Shown here piece by piece: positions 51,443 through 61,450 of a DNA stretch of 64,000 bases. Positions within the stretch are counted from its first letter, which is position 1; each line of letters starts with the position of its first letter. Source of the DNA: Chitinophaga barathri (GTDB taxonomy: Bacteria; Bacteroidota; Bacteroidia; Chitinophagales; Chitinophagaceae); the NCBI RefSeq assembly GCF_003807585.1, contig NZ_RMBX01000014.1, positions 124,001 to 188,000 on the forward strand, read 5' to 3'. Made by a program: the position numbers and the translations under genes. The notes under the pieces are model-generated. The model saw only the letters and a list, made by a program, of their open reading frames with translations. It made no database searches and was not told where the DNA came from.

Positions 51443-51467
51443 TACCGATTGTTCATAAAAAATCCGA

Positions 51468-52694
51468 ATGACTGACCGCAAACGAAAGATCGTGAATGAC
51501 CCGGTATATGGGTTCATAACCATCGATCATCCATTGATTTTCAGCCTCATATCGCATCCATACTATCAGCGCCTCCGGCGTATCCACCAGATGGCGCTGG
51601 CGCACCTGGTATACCCTGGAGCCATGCATACGCGTTTTCATCATAGCATGGGCGCCTATCACCTGATGAGTTGCGCGTTGAGTGAACTCAGGGGAAAGGG
51701 CGTTGTTATAACCGGGGAAGAGGAAGTGGCGGCGAAAATGGCTATATTATTGCACGACATCGGGCACGGACCATATTCCCATGCCCTGGAACATACGCTG
51801 GTGGAGGGTGTATCGCACGAGGAGATTTCCCAGCTGCTGATGCAGACCCTGAACGGGGAAATGAAAGGGGCGCTCGACCTCACCCTGGAGATCTTTAACG
51901 ACCGGTACCCGAAAAAATTCCTGCATCAATTGGTTTCCAGCCAATTGGACGTAGACAGGATGGATTACCTGAGCAGGGATAGTTTTTATACCGGGGTGTC
52001 CGAAGGAGTGATCAGCTACGACCGGATCATCAAAATGCTTATCGTTCATGACGGGGAGCTGATGGTGGAGGAAAAAGGGATCTATTCCATTGAAAAGTTC
52101 ATTGTAGCCCGCCGGCTGATGTACTGGCAGGTATACCTTCATAAAACCGTGCTGAGCGCGGAAAGTATGCTGGTAAAAGTGCTTCAGAGGGCCAAAACAC
52201 TGGCCGGAAGAGGTACGGAACTGTTCGCATCCCCCGCCCTGCGTTATTTTCTATATAACCGCATTGGCCGGGAGGAATTTGAAAGAGACCAGGATTGCCT
52301 GATCCAATTTTGCTTATTAGATGACTATGATATCATGGGCGCCATCAAAGTATGGACCCAACACCCGGACAGAGTGCTCAGCCTCCTTTGCGGCTGGCTG
52401 GTGAACCGGGAGCTCTTTAAGGTCCAACTCAGCAACGAGCCGTTCGAAACGGGGCTGGTGGAGGATTATAGGGCAAAAGTTCGTAAACGCTGGGGGTTAA
52501 CGGAAGAGGAAGCGGATTATCTGGTCTTTACAGATACCGCCAGCCTCAAAGCCTATGACGCAGACGACGAGGAAATCAACATTCTATTTAAGGATGGCCA
52601 AGTGAGAGACATTTCTTCTATCGATAATGCCCTTGTATCGCATACTTTGGCAAGACCGATAAAAAAATTCTACATTTGTCATCCAAAATTCTAG
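51468..52694 (+). CDS. HD-domain phosphohydrolase (YdhJ/dGTPase-like)
   Basis: The 408-residue protein has an HD metal-binding domain: HHSMGAYHL (His), LLHDIGHGPYSH (HD pair and Gly-His), and SSQLDVDRMDYLSRDSFYTG, the C-terminal Asp ligand and substrate signature of the dGTPase/YpgQ group. It probably hydrolyses a nucleotide or phosphodiester; the exact substrate is unknown. It is transcribed divergently from porX and is followed by lpxD after 91 bases. Confidence 0.93.
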   Translation: MTDRKRKIVNDPVYGFITIDHPLIFSLISHPYYQRLRRIHQMALAHLVYPGAMHTRFHHSMGAYHLMSCALSELRGKGVVITGEEEVAAKMAILLHDIGHGPYSHALEHTLVEGVSHEEISQLLMQTLNGEMKGALDLTLEIFNDRYPKKFLHQLVSSQLDVDRMDYLSRDSFYTGVSEGVISYDRIIKMLIVHDGELMVEEKGIYSIEKFIVARRLMYWQVYLHKTVLSAESMLVKVLQRAKTLAGRGTELFASPALRYFLYNRIGREEFERDQDCLIQFCLLDDYDIMGAIKVWTQHPDRVLSLLCGWLVNRELFKVQLSNEPFETGLVEDYRAKVRKRWGLTEEEADYLVFTDTASLKAYDADDEEINILFKDGQVRDISSIDNALVSHTLARPIKKFYICHPKF

Positions 52695-52785
52695 GCTGAC
52701 AACGTTTTATACGAACTCAACATGTTAGGGAATACATTCATATTATCCGGAGACGGCCTGGAAGGTAACATTTCAACTTATAATT

Positions 52786-53841
52786 ATGCAATTTAGCGCA
52801 TTACAGCTGGCTACCATACTGAACGGGAAGCTGGAAGGGGACCCGGAAGTGAAAGTGCACAATATCGCCAAGATAGAGGAGGCAGGGGACGGTATGCTCA
52901 GCTTCATCGCCAATCCCAAATACGAGGAGTTCATTTATACCACGCAGGCTTCGATCCTGATCGTCAACGATACGCTTGAAATAGAGCGGGCCATCAAGCC
53001 TACCCTCATCCGCGTAAAGGATGCTTACAGCGCTTTTGCCCTCCTTTTGGAGAAATACCAGCAAATGGTCGGCGCGGGAGCCAAAACGGGCATCCAGCAG
53101 CCTTCCCATGTGCCTGCTTCCGTGAAAATGGGGCAGAACGTGTTCATTGGCGCTTTCGCCTATCTCGGTGAAAACGTGGTGCTGGGAGACAATGTAAAGA
53201 TCTACCCCGGCGTATACCTTGGAGATAATGTAAAGATCGGCAACGGCTCCGTGCTGTACCCCGGTGTGAAAGTATATGACAACTGTGTGGCGGGCAACCG
53301 CGTGATCCTCCATGCCGGCTGCGTGATCGGCGGGGACGGTTTTGGATTTGCCCCGCAGGCGGACGGTACTTACAAAAAAGTGCCCCAGGTGGGCAACGTG
53401 ATCATCCACGACGATGTGGAGATTGGCGCCAATACCACGATAGACCGCGCCACGATGGGCTCCACCGTGATCCACTCCGGCGTGAAGCTGGACAACCTGA
53501 TCCAGATCGCCCACAACGTGGAGATCGGCAACAGTACCGTAATTGCGGCGCAAACAGGGGTTTCAGGCAGCACCAAGATTGGGAAAAACTGTGTGATCGG
53601 CGGCCAGGTAGGCATCGTTGGCCACATCCAGATAGCTGACGGCACCAAAATCAACGCCCAAAGCGGCCTTTCAAAATCAATAACCGCTCCCAACACGTCT
53701 TTAACGGGTTCCCCCGCCTACGATTATAAAAGTTCACTGAAAAGTCAGGCAATTTTTAGAAATTTGCCGGACCTTGAAAAAAGGGTGAAAGAGCTGGAAG
53801 ACATGGTGAAACAACTGCTGGCAGAAAAAGCCGGCGTATAA
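52786..53841 (+). CDS. lpxD: UDP-3-O-(3-hydroxyacyl)glucosamine N-acyltransferase
   Basis: It catalyses the third step of lipid A synthesis. The 351 residues have the uridine-binding N-terminal domain (LEGDPEVKVHNIAKIEEA, FIANPKY), the left-handed beta-helix with hexapeptide repeats (V-x-I-G-N-G), the catalytic His in GCVIGGDGFGF-RVILH-like segment, and a C-terminal coiled-coil tail (LEKRVKELEDMVKQLLAEK). It heads the lpxD-lpxC/fabZ-lpxA run. Confidence 0.96.
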   Translation: MQFSALQLATILNGKLEGDPEVKVHNIAKIEEAGDGMLSFIANPKYEEFIYTTQASILIVNDTLEIERAIKPTLIRVKDAYSAFALLLEKYQQMVGAGAKTGIQQPSHVPASVKMGQNVFIGAFAYLGENVVLGDNVKIYPGVYLGDNVKIGNGSVLYPGVKVYDNCVAGNRVILHAGCVIGGDGFGFAPQADGTYKKVPQVGNVIIHDDVEIGANTTIDRATMGSTVIHSGVKLDNLIQIAHNVEIGNSTVIAAQTGVSGSTKIGKNCVIGGQVGIVGHIQIADGTKINAQSGLSKSITAPNTSLTGSPAYDYKSSLKSQAIFRNLPDLEKRVKELEDMVKQLLAEKAGV

Positions 53842-53909
53842 TCAAAGCTTTCCGCCTGGACTATTTCGCGAATAGAAAGGAGTTTTAACGCATTGAATAC
53901 GAAGTTATA

Positions 53910-55325
53910 ATGATGGATAATCAGCAACAGAACCAACAGACCCTGCAAGGTCCTGTGACCATATCAGGTGTTGGTTTGCACACAGGCGCTCATGTGAATA
54001 TGACGCTCAAGCCGGCAATGCCAGGCTTCGGGATCAAGTTTCAACGTATAGACCTCCCCGACCAGCCGATCGTAAAAGCTGACGTGGATTACGTGGTAGA
54101 CACCGCCCGCGGCACTACCCTGGAGCACAACGGCGCCCGTGTGAGCACCGTGGAGCATATCCTCGCCGCCCTGGTGGGCAAAGGTGTGGACAACGTGCTG
54201 ATAGAGCTGAACGGCCCCGAGATCCCCATCATGGACGGAAGTTCCATGCCTTTTATAGAAGTGATCGAAGAAGTGGGCATCCAGGAGCAGGACGCCAAAA
54301 AGATCTGGTATTCCATAGACACCAATATCAATTATTACGACGAAGTAAAGAAAGTGGAAATGGTGGCCCTCCCCGCGGTGGACTACCGCATCACCGCCAT
54401 GATCGACTTCAACTCGCAGGTACTGGGCACCCAGCACGCAAACCTGAAGAGCCTCGAAGACTTCAAAAAAGATATCGCCCCCTGCCGCACCTTTGTATTC
54501 CTGCACGAGCTGGAATACCTGCTGGCCAATAACCTGATCAAAGGCGGAGACATCAACAACGCGATCGTGGTGGTGGACAGGGCGATTTCAGAAGAAGAGC
54601 TGAAACGCCTCGCCAAGGCTTTTGACCGGGAAGAGATCGCGGTACAGCAGCGCGAAGGCATTCTCAACAACGCAGAACTTCACTTCCCCAACGAACCGGC
54701 GCGCCACAAGCTGCTGGATATCGTGGGAGACCTTGCCCTGATCGGTTACCCCATCAAGGCGCATATCATTGCCAACCGTCCCGGTCACGCTTCCAACGTG
54801 GAGTTTGCCCGTAAGATCAAGGCATATATCAAAAAGAACAAACACAACAAGGACGTACCCATTTACGATCCTAACCAGCCGCCGATCTATGATATCAACC
54901 GGATCGTGCGCACCATGCCGCACCGTTACCCGATGCTGCTGGTAGATAAGATCATCGAGCTGAGCGATACCCGTGTAGTGGGCGTGAAAAACGTAACCTT
55001 CAATGAACAGATCTTCCAGGGGCACTTCCCCGGAAACCCGGTAATGCCGGGCGTGCTGATCTGCGAAGCACTCGCACAGGTAGGCGGAATCCTCGCGCTG
55101 AACCCTATGCCGGACCCCGAAAACTATGATACCTACTTCCTGAAGATCGATAACTGCAAATTCAAACAGAAAGTATTGCCCGGCGATACGATGGTTTTAA
55201 AAATGGAGCTGCTCAGCCCCATCCGCAGAGGTCTGGTGGAAATGAGAGGAACGGCATTCGTAGGCAACAAGGTATGCACAGAAGCTGACATGGTTGCTCA
55301 AATTGTTAAACGCGAAGGAAAATAA
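53910..55325 (+). CDS. lpxC/fabZ: LpxC/FabZ fusion (deacetylase plus dehydratase)
   Basis: The 471-residue bifunctional protein combines UDP-3-O-acyl-GlcNAc deacetylase (committed lipid A step) with 3-hydroxyacyl-ACP dehydratase. The LpxC part (to about residue 300) has the zinc and catalytic motifs VSTVEHILAAL and ELNGPEIPIMDGSS, and HKLLDIVGDLAL. The FabZ part has MPHRYPMLLVD with catalytic His and GVLICEALAQVGG with Glu. The fusion is known from Bacteroidota. The C-terminus overlaps the lpxA frame only if an early ATG is used. Confidence 0.97.
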   Translation: MMDNQQQNQQTLQGPVTISGVGLHTGAHVNMTLKPAMPGFGIKFQRIDLPDQPIVKADVDYVVDTARGTTLEHNGARVSTVEHILAALVGKGVDNVLIELNGPEIPIMDGSSMPFIEVIEEVGIQEQDAKKIWYSIDTNINYYDEVKKVEMVALPAVDYRITAMIDFNSQVLGTQHANLKSLEDFKKDIAPCRTFVFLHELEYLLANNLIKGGDINNAIVVVDRAISEEELKRLAKAFDREEIAVQQREGILNNAELHFPNEPARHKLLDIVGDLALIGYPIKAHIIANRPGHASNVEFARKIKAYIKKNKHNKDVPIYDPNQPPIYDINRIVRTMPHRYPMLLVDKIIELSDTRVVGVKNVTFNEQIFQGHFPGNPVMPGVLICEALAQVGGILALNPMPDPENYDTYFLKIDNCKFKQKVLPGDTMVLKMELLSPIRRGLVEMRGTAFVGNKVCTEADMVAQIVKREGK

Positions 55326-55329
55326 CAGC

Positions 55330-56130
55330 ATGATTCATCCGCTCACATACATCCACCCGGACGCCAAAGTAGCGCCCAATGTAAAAATTGATCCGTTTAC
55401 TGTTATTCATAAAAATGTAGAGATCGGGGAAGGCACCTGGATCGGGTCCAACGTGACCGTGATGGAAGGCGCCCGTATCGGCAAAAACTGCCGCATCTTC
55501 CCGGGAGCGGTGATAGCAGCCATTCCGCAGGATCTCAAATTTGAAGGCGAGGATACCCTGGTAGAAATTGGTAATAACACCACCATCCGTGAATATGTGA
55601 CCGTGAACAGGGGCACCAAAGACCGCTGGAAAACCTCCATCGGCAACAACTGCCTGATCATGGCCTACAGTCATATTGCGCACGATTGCACCGTTGGCGA
55701 TTACTGCGTTTTCTCCAATAACACCACCCTCGCGGGCCACATCACCGTGGGCGATCACGTGGTACTGGCGGGAATGGTAGCCGTACAGCAGTTCTGCAAG
55801 ATCGGCAACCACGCTTTTGTAACCGGCGGCTCGCTGGTGCGTAAAGACGTGCCCCCTTATGTAAAAGCAGCAAGGGAACCACTGTCCTACGTTGGCGTAA
55901 ATTCCATCGGCCTCAAACGCCGCGGTTTTTCGCTGGACAAGATCAACCACATCCTGGACATCTACAGGATACTTTTCGTAAAAGGCAACAATATTTCCAA
56001 GGCCATCCGCATCATTGAAGCCGAATTTCCGGCCACGGACGAAAGGGACGAGATACTCTCCTTCATCCGCGATTCCGGCCGCGGCATCATGAGAGGGTAC
56101 AGCACCAGGGCGAATGACGATCTCGCTTAA
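55330..56130 (+). CDS. lpxA: UDP-N-acetylglucosamine acyltransferase
   Basis: It adds the first acyl chain of lipid A. It is 266 residues from ATG 55330 (MIHPLTYIHPDAKVAPN), 4 bases after the lpxC stop; an in-frame ATG at 55294 would overlap lpxC. Hexapeptide repeats build the left-handed helix. The catalytic His is in the MAYSHIAHDCTVGD segment, and the C-terminal helical domain is complete. The ABC ATPase gene overlaps its end by 17 bases. Confidence 0.97.
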   Translation: MIHPLTYIHPDAKVAPNVKIDPFTVIHKNVEIGEGTWIGSNVTVMEGARIGKNCRIFPGAVIAAIPQDLKFEGEDTLVEIGNNTTIREYVTVNRGTKDRWKTSIGNNCLIMAYSHIAHDCTVGDYCVFSNNTTLAGHITVGDHVVLAGMVAVQQFCKIGNHAFVTGGSLVRKDVPPYVKAAREPLSYVGVNSIGLKRRGFSLDKINHILDIYRILFVKGNNISKAIRIIEAEFPATDERDEILSFIRDSGRGIMRGYSTRANDDLA

Positions 56131-56731
56131 CCAAGTAGGCAAGCGGTTCAACTACGACTGGATATTCCGTCGTTTTACCTTTACATTCTCCGGTACAGGC
56201 CATTACGCCATCCTGGGGCCGAACGGGTCCGGCAAATCCACTTTGCTGCAGATCGTGAGCGGCCACCATCACCACAGCGAAGGCCAGGTACAATACCTTT
56301 TTAACGAACAGATCCTCCCGCAGGACCAATTCTTCCGCCATTGCGCCATCGTGGCACCCTACCTGGAGCTGGTGGAAGAATTTACCCTGGAGGAATGTTT
56401 CGAATTCCATCTCCACTTCAAATCTTTCCTCCCCGGCTTCAAAAGCCGGGAAATCGCCGATATCGTCGGGCTGGATAAAGCCTGGCGCAAACAGGTACGC
56501 AATTTTTCCTCCGGGATGAAACAGCGCGCCCGCCTTGCATTGGCTATTTTCTCAGACGTACAGGTGCTCCTCCTCGATGAGCCCTGCACCAACCTCGACG
56601 CCTCCGGCATCGCGCTGTACCAGCGGCTGGTAAGCGAATACTGCGGCAACCGGCTCGTGATCGTAAGCTCCAACGATGAGGCCGAATATGGATTTTGCAA
56701 AGAACGTATACAGATCAGTGATTATAAATAG
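56114..56731 (+). CDS. ABC transporter ATP-binding protein
   Basis: The 205-residue ATPase has Walker A GPNGSGKST, ABC signature FSSGMKQR, Walker B VLLLDEPCTNLDASG and an H-loop shown by VSSNDEAE, where the expected switch His is replaced by Asn. Length suits a soluble NBD. No membrane partner lies beside it; the next gene is an MFS transporter, which does not fit as a partner. It overlaps lpxA by 17 bases, so it is translationally coupled, and lipid or envelope transport is possible. Confidence 0.9.
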   Translation: MTISLNQVGKRFNYDWIFRRFTFTFSGTGHYAILGPNGSGKSTLLQIVSGHHHHSEGQVQYLFNEQILPQDQFFRHCAIVAPYLELVEEFTLEECFEFHLHFKSFLPGFKSREIADIVGLDKAWRKQVRNFSSGMKQRARLALAIFSDVQVLLLDEPCTNLDASGIALYQRLVSEYCGNRLVIVSSNDEAEYGFCKERIQISDYK

Positions 56732-56768
56732 TACTTTTAATCATTCATGTGAATACTAAAAATTCCCT

Positions 56769-58103
56769 ATGAGCATTCCAAACAAAAAAGTAGTGAATGG
56801 CTGGGCCATGTATGACTGGGCCAACTCTGTGTATAACCTTGTTATCACTACCACGTTTTTCCCTATTTATTACCTCGGCGTTACCCGTGCCAAATTCGGG
56901 GGAGACGATGTCGTGTTTTTCGGCAAAACCCTGAAAAACTCCGTGCTCTACGATTATGTACTCTCCGCCGCTTACCTCATTATAGCCATCAGCCTTCCCA
57001 TCCTCTCTTCCATTGCGGACACGAGGGGGAATAAAAAGAACTTCCTGCGGTTCTTCTGTTACCTGGGCTCGATGGCCTGCGCGTCCCTTTTCTTTTTTAC
57101 AAAAGACAACCCGCTGGAACCGGGAATGCTCTCCATAATGCTTGCAGCCATTGGTTTTTGGGGCGGGCTTGTATTCTATAACTCCTACCTTCCCGAGATC
57201 GCAACGCCGGAATACCAGGACCGCGTGAGTGCGCGCGGGTTTTCTTTTGGTTACCTGGGCAGCGTGCTCATGCAATTGGTCGGCTTCGCACTGGTAACAT
57301 TCCTGCCTTTTGGCATACCGGACGACGCCCAGGCGGTTAGGATCACGTTCCTGCTGGTGGGTGTATGGTGGTTCGGCTTCGCGCAGATCACCTTCAAACG
57401 CCTTCCCGCTTCCAAACCCGCCATCAGCGAGCATACCGGCAGCGTATTCAAAGACGGTTTTGTTGAGCTGAAAAAAGTATATGCGCAGGTGCGCGTAATG
57501 CCCGTTCTGAAACGGTTCCTGCGCGCATTTTTCTTTTACAGCATGGGCGTGCAGACCGTGATGATGGTGGCCGTTATTTTCGCTTCCGTGGAACTGAAAA
57601 TGGAATCCACCAACCTCATTATCTGCGTGGTGCTCATCCAGCTGGTAGCCATCCTTGGCGCCTGGGGCATGGCGCGCCTTTCAGGCCGCTTTGGCAACTT
57701 CAAAGTGCTGATCTGTACCGTGATACTGTGGATAGGCGTATGCCTGTGCGCTTATTACATCACCACCGAAAGCCAGTTCTATATCCTCGCCATGGCCGTA
57801 GGGCTGGTAATGGGCGGCATCCAGTCGCTCAGCCGCTCCACTTATGCCAAACTGATACCCGAAACCCGCGATACCGCTTCGTTTTTCTCCTATTACGACG
57901 TGACCGAAAAAATGGCCATCGCCATCGGCGTGTTCAGCTTCGGTTATATCGAGCACATGACGAACAACATGCGTACGTCCGTGCTGGTGCTGATCGGCTT
58001 TTTCACAATCGGGCTCATCTGGCTTTTTTCTGCTTTGCAGAAACAACGTAGATTAGCAAACGGAAAACCGCAGGCGCCGGTATACGAAACCGAGCAGCTT
58101 TAA
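56769..58103 (+). CDS. MFS transporter, UMF1/Atg22-like
   Basis: The 444-residue integral membrane protein has about 12 TM segments. MYDWANSVYNLVITTTFFPIYY at the start and GGIQSLSRSTYAKLIP are typical of the UMF1 (Atg22-like) branch of the major facilitator superfamily. The substrate is unknown, perhaps amino acids or nucleosides by similarity to Atg22. It starts 37 bases after the ABC ATPase. Confidence 0.9.
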   Translation: MSIPNKKVVNGWAMYDWANSVYNLVITTTFFPIYYLGVTRAKFGGDDVVFFGKTLKNSVLYDYVLSAAYLIIAISLPILSSIADTRGNKKNFLRFFCYLGSMACASLFFFTKDNPLEPGMLSIMLAAIGFWGGLVFYNSYLPEIATPEYQDRVSARGFSFGYLGSVLMQLVGFALVTFLPFGIPDDAQAVRITFLLVGVWWFGFAQITFKRLPASKPAISEHTGSVFKDGFVELKKVYAQVRVMPVLKRFLRAFFFYSMGVQTVMMVAVIFASVELKMESTNLIICVVLIQLVAILGAWGMARLSGRFGNFKVLICTVILWIGVCLCAYYITTESQFYILAMAVGLVMGGIQSLSRSTYAKLIPETRDTASFFSYYDVTEKMAIAIGVFSFGYIEHMTNNMRTSVLVLIGFFTIGLIWLFSALQKQRRLANGKPQAPVYETEQL

Positions 58104-58244
58104 CGCGAGATTCCATCCGAAGACCTTGAGACAGACCGACGAAAGGTCCATCGGGACGAATTAACAGACAAACACCCGCGGGATAAACCTGAACAGATGA
58201 AACCGGAGGTTCCATTTTGGCCTTCGGGAAATAAGCTTGAACAG

Positions 58245-59084
58245 ATGAAGTTACATACGATCAATACCGGCCTTTTTAAACTGGATGGCGGCGCCATGTT
58301 CGGCGTAGTACCCAAAACGCTCTGGCAGAAGCTGAACCCGCCCGATGCGAACAACCTCTGCACCTGGGCCATGCGCTGCCTGCTGATGGAAGAAAACAAC
58401 CGCCTTATCCTCATAGACAACGGCATCGGCAATAAACAGGACGAAAAATTCTTCAGCCATTATTATCTCCATGGGGACGATACGCTGGACAAATCACTGA
58501 AAGCCCTCGGCTATCACCGCGATGACATCACGGACGTATTCCTCACCCATCTTCATTTCGATCATTGCGGCGGCAGTATAGAACGGCAGGGCGACAAACT
58601 CGTTCCCGCTTTTAAAAAGGCTACCTACTGGAGCAACGAATCTCACTGGAAATGGGCAACCAATCCTAATGACAGGGAAAAAGCGTCTTTCCTGAAAGAA
58701 AATATCCTGCCCATCCAGCAGAGCGGCCAGTTGAACTTCATTGAAGAAAAAGATGGCGTTTCCTTTACAGATCACATGCGCGTGCGTTTCGCCTTTGGCC
58801 ATACGGACGCCATGATGCTGCCCGAGATCCGCTACAACGGCCATACGCTGGTATATATGGCGGACCTGCTGCCCTCAGCGGCGCACATTCCGCTGCCTTA
58901 TGTAATGGCCTACGACATGTTCCCGCTCACCACCCTCGAAGAAAAAAAACGTTTCCTCATGGAAGCAAACGAGCGGCAGTATGTCCTTTATTTCGAACAC
59001 GATCCCGCTATTGAATGCTGTACACTGTCAAGCACAGAAAAAGGCATCCGGCTGAAGGAATCGTTCCCGTTAAGCTCATTGTAA
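58245..59084 (+). CDS. Metallo-beta-lactamase-fold hydrolase
   Basis: The 279-residue protein has the full metal motif THLHFDHCGG plus FGHTDAMMLP and ALYFEHDPA-like sequence (VLYFEHDPAIE). It is of the lactonase/AttM-type MBL family (MKLHTINTGLFKLDGGAMFGVVP). ATG 58245 is chosen over an in-frame ATG at 58197 because the domain starts at once; both ATGs have the same GAACAGATGAA context, so a local duplication is possible. No quorum-sensing gene is close by, so substrate remains open. Confidence 0.88.
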   Translation: MKLHTINTGLFKLDGGAMFGVVPKTLWQKLNPPDANNLCTWAMRCLLMEENNRLILIDNGIGNKQDEKFFSHYYLHGDDTLDKSLKALGYHRDDITDVFLTHLHFDHCGGSIERQGDKLVPAFKKATYWSNESHWKWATNPNDREKASFLKENILPIQQSGQLNFIEEKDGVSFTDHMRVRFAFGHTDAMMLPEIRYNGHTLVYMADLLPSAAHIPLPYVMAYDMFPLTTLEEKKRFLMEANERQYVLYFEHDPAIECCTLSSTEKGIRLKESFPLSSL

Positions 59085-59106
59085 TTCACCCATAAAACAT
59101 TTAACC

Positions 59107-59553
59107 ATGCAAAAATTACTCATCCGCATCCTGCCAGTAGCCGCAGTGATGGCACTCGCCGCCTGCCAGGGCGGAAACACCGCAACCAACGCCGCAGCCC
59201 TGAAGGACTCCCTGGAAATCGATTCGCTGTCCGCCGTGGTAATGACCATTCACGACGAAGGCATGGCCAAGATGATGACCATCCGCAGGCTGAAAACCCG
59301 CGTGGATGAAATAAAAGACAGTCTTGCCGCCAAAAAAGCCGATACCACCGCATATTTCACCACCGGCAAAATGCTGGACAGCGCCACCGCCGCCATGAAC
59401 ACCTGGATGACCGGTTATGATATGGAGCTGAAGGATAAAAACGCTCCCGAGAAAAAAGCCTATCTCGAAGCCGAGAAAAAGAAGATCACCGACGTACAGG
59501 ACCTGATGCAGAACACGATCAAAGGCGCCAAAACCTTGCTGAAAGAAGAATAG
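59107..59553 (+). CDS. Small lipoprotein of unknown function
   Basis: The 148-residue protein has a lipoprotein signal peptide (MQKLLIRILPVAAVMALAAC, lipobox LAAC). The mature part is predicted to be helical, with two long amphipathic helices (about residues 40-80 and 110-145), and few aromatic residues. It has no known family that I can name. It is encoded 22 bases after the MBL gene and 32 bases before the HerA-like gene. Confidence 0.78.
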   Translation: MQKLLIRILPVAAVMALAACQGGNTATNAAALKDSLEIDSLSAVVMTIHDEGMAKMMTIRRLKTRVDEIKDSLAAKKADTTAYFTTGKMLDSATAAMNTWMTGYDMELKDKNAPEKKAYLEAEKKKITDVQDLMQNTIKGAKTLLKEE

Positions 59554-59585
59554 TTCCCTATCTTAATTACTGAAAATCTGTCCAC

Positions 59586-61142
59586 ATGGCTAACCAGGAA
59601 GCATTTCTCGAATACATCAAAAACGGCTATACCTTCAAAGGCGAACATTTTAGACTGGGCTGCGCCATGCTGAACGGCGAAGTGGTGACGGGCGCGGATG
59701 TAATGCTGCCGCTCAAAACCCTGAACCGTCACGGCCTGATCGCCGGCGCTACCGGTACCGGCAAAACCAAGACCCTGCAGGTGATCGCGGAGGGCCTCAG
59801 CGATGCCAGCGTGCCCGTTATGCTCATGGATATTAAAGGAGACCTTAGCGGCATCGCCGCACCCGGTACCTCCAATGCAAAAATAGAGGAGCGTTATGCA
59901 AAGATCGGCGGCACATGGTCTGCCGCGGGTTATCCCGTGGAGCTGCTGAGCCTCAGCCATGAAAAAGGGGTGCGCCTTCGTGCCACGGTAACGGAATTTG
60001 GCCCGGTGCTGCTTTCCAAGATACTGGAGCTGAATGATACACAGGCCGGCCTGGTAGCCATGATCTTCAAATATTGCGACGATAACAAATTGCCCCTGCT
60101 CGACCTGAAAGACTTCAAAAAAGTATTGCAGTTCGTGAGCGATGAGGGCAAAAAGGAACTTGAAAAAGACTACGGGAAAATATCCACCACTTCCACCGGC
60201 ACCATCCTGCGGAAAGTGATTGAGCTGGAGCAGCAGGGTGCAACGGTATTCTTCGGGGAAAAATCCTTTGAAGTGGACGACCTGATGCATATCGGCGAAG
60301 ACGGGCGCGGGAAGATCTCCATTGTGCGCGTAACGGACATACAGGACCGCCCGAAACTCTTTTCCACCTTTATGCTCAGCCTGCTGGCTGAATTGTACGC
60401 CACCCTGCCGGAAGAAGGCGATATGGATAAACCGAAGCTGGTGATGTTCATAGACGAAGCGCACCTCATCTTCCAGGAAGCGAGCGATGCGCTGCTACAG
60501 CAGATCGAAACCATCATCAAACTGATCCGCTCCAAAGGCGTAGGCATCTTTTTCTGCACACAAAACCCGATGGACGTGCCCGCATCCGTGCTGGGGCAGC
60601 TGGGCCTGAAAGTACAGCACGCCCTCCGCGCCTTTACGGCAAACGACCGGAAGGCCATCAAACAAACGGCGGAAAACTATCCCCTCTCCGACTTCTACAA
60701 AACCGATGAATTGCTCACCCAGATCGGAATCGGCGAAGCGCTGGTCACCTGCCTGAGCGAAAAAGGCACGCCCACGCCACTGGCCGCCACTATGCTGGTA
60801 AGCCCCCGCTCCCGGATGGATATTCTCAACGATTCCGAACTGGACGGGCTGGTGAACAATTCCAAACTCGTCAAAAAATACAACACGGAAGTAGACAGCG
60901 AAAGCGCGTACGAGATACTCAACGCCAAACTGGAAGAAGCTGCTGAGCGTACCAAAGCGGAAGAAGAGGAAGCCCCCGCCAAAAAAGGCAGGGCAAAAGA
61001 GGAAAAAGGCCTCCTGGAGACGATTATAACCAGCTCCGCCGCAAGGCAGGCCGGCAGGACCGCCGCCAATGTGATTACCCGGAGCCTGCTGGGTGCTTTG
61101 GGCCTTGGCGGGAAAAGCAGGAAAAAAAGTAGCTGGTTTTAA
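59586..61142 (+). CDS. HerA-like ATPase (DUF853/YjgR family)
   Basis: The 518-residue P-loop ATPase has Walker A GATGTGKTKTLQ, Walker B VMFIDEAHLIF, and a sensor/arginine region VGIFFCTQNPMDVP, typical of the HerA-like FtsK/HerA superfamily branch known as YjgR. The C-terminal 60 residues are charged and basic, ending KSRKKSSWF, probably disordered. No nuclease partner (NurA) is visible nearby. DNA processing or a membrane-linked role is possible; function is unknown for this family. Confidence 0.92.
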   Translation: MANQEAFLEYIKNGYTFKGEHFRLGCAMLNGEVVTGADVMLPLKTLNRHGLIAGATGTGKTKTLQVIAEGLSDASVPVMLMDIKGDLSGIAAPGTSNAKIEERYAKIGGTWSAAGYPVELLSLSHEKGVRLRATVTEFGPVLLSKILELNDTQAGLVAMIFKYCDDNKLPLLDLKDFKKVLQFVSDEGKKELEKDYGKISTTSTGTILRKVIELEQQGATVFFGEKSFEVDDLMHIGEDGRGKISIVRVTDIQDRPKLFSTFMLSLLAELYATLPEEGDMDKPKLVMFIDEAHLIFQEASDALLQQIETIIKLIRSKGVGIFFCTQNPMDVPASVLGQLGLKVQHALRAFTANDRKAIKQTAENYPLSDFYKTDELLTQIGIGEALVTCLSEKGTPTPLAATMLVSPRSRMDILNDSELDGLVNNSKLVKKYNTEVDSESAYEILNAKLEEAAERTKAEEEEAPAKKGRAKEEKGLLETIITSSAARQAGRTAANVITRSLLGALGLGGKSRKKSSWF

Positions 61143-61213
61143 GCAAAAAACACAACTTTTCGCTATTCGGAATCTACTAAAGATCAATAGTTTAAGAAGG
61201 TCCGCATCACTAA

Positions 61214-61375
61214 CATAATAGTATTTTGCGTTTTTGCACCTGAATAACTGTGAAATTACCCCGTAATACCGGGAACCAGCTATGGTAGCTATAGGAGAGA
61301 TATAGGCAAGGCGGAGCTGAGGTGGAGATGAGGCGGACTTGATCCGGAGTTGACCCGGTTAATATGCTATCAGCC
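61214..61375. repeat. 11-bp phased intergenic repeat element, copy C
   Basis: This 162-base element in the 308-base gap between the HerA-like gene and the SdpI gene is very similar to copy B. It holds the core GCTATAGGAGA and units TATAGGAGAGA, TATAGGCAAGG, CGGAGCTGAGG, TGGAGATGAGG, CGGACTTGATC and CGGAGTTGACC (61290-61355), and ends GTTAATATGCTATCAGCC. It has the same orientation as copy B. Confidence 0.72.
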
Positions 61376-61450
61376 GCCCGATGTATGGCGTGCTGAGGAA
61401 GGGTTTCAAAGCGGGGACAAAACGTCATTTTCAGCAAAAAAAACATCGTT

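Noticed and set aside
52722..52796. 24-codon ORF overlapping the lpxD start
   Set aside because: It could be a leader peptide, but no regulatory hairpin or codon bias supports it.
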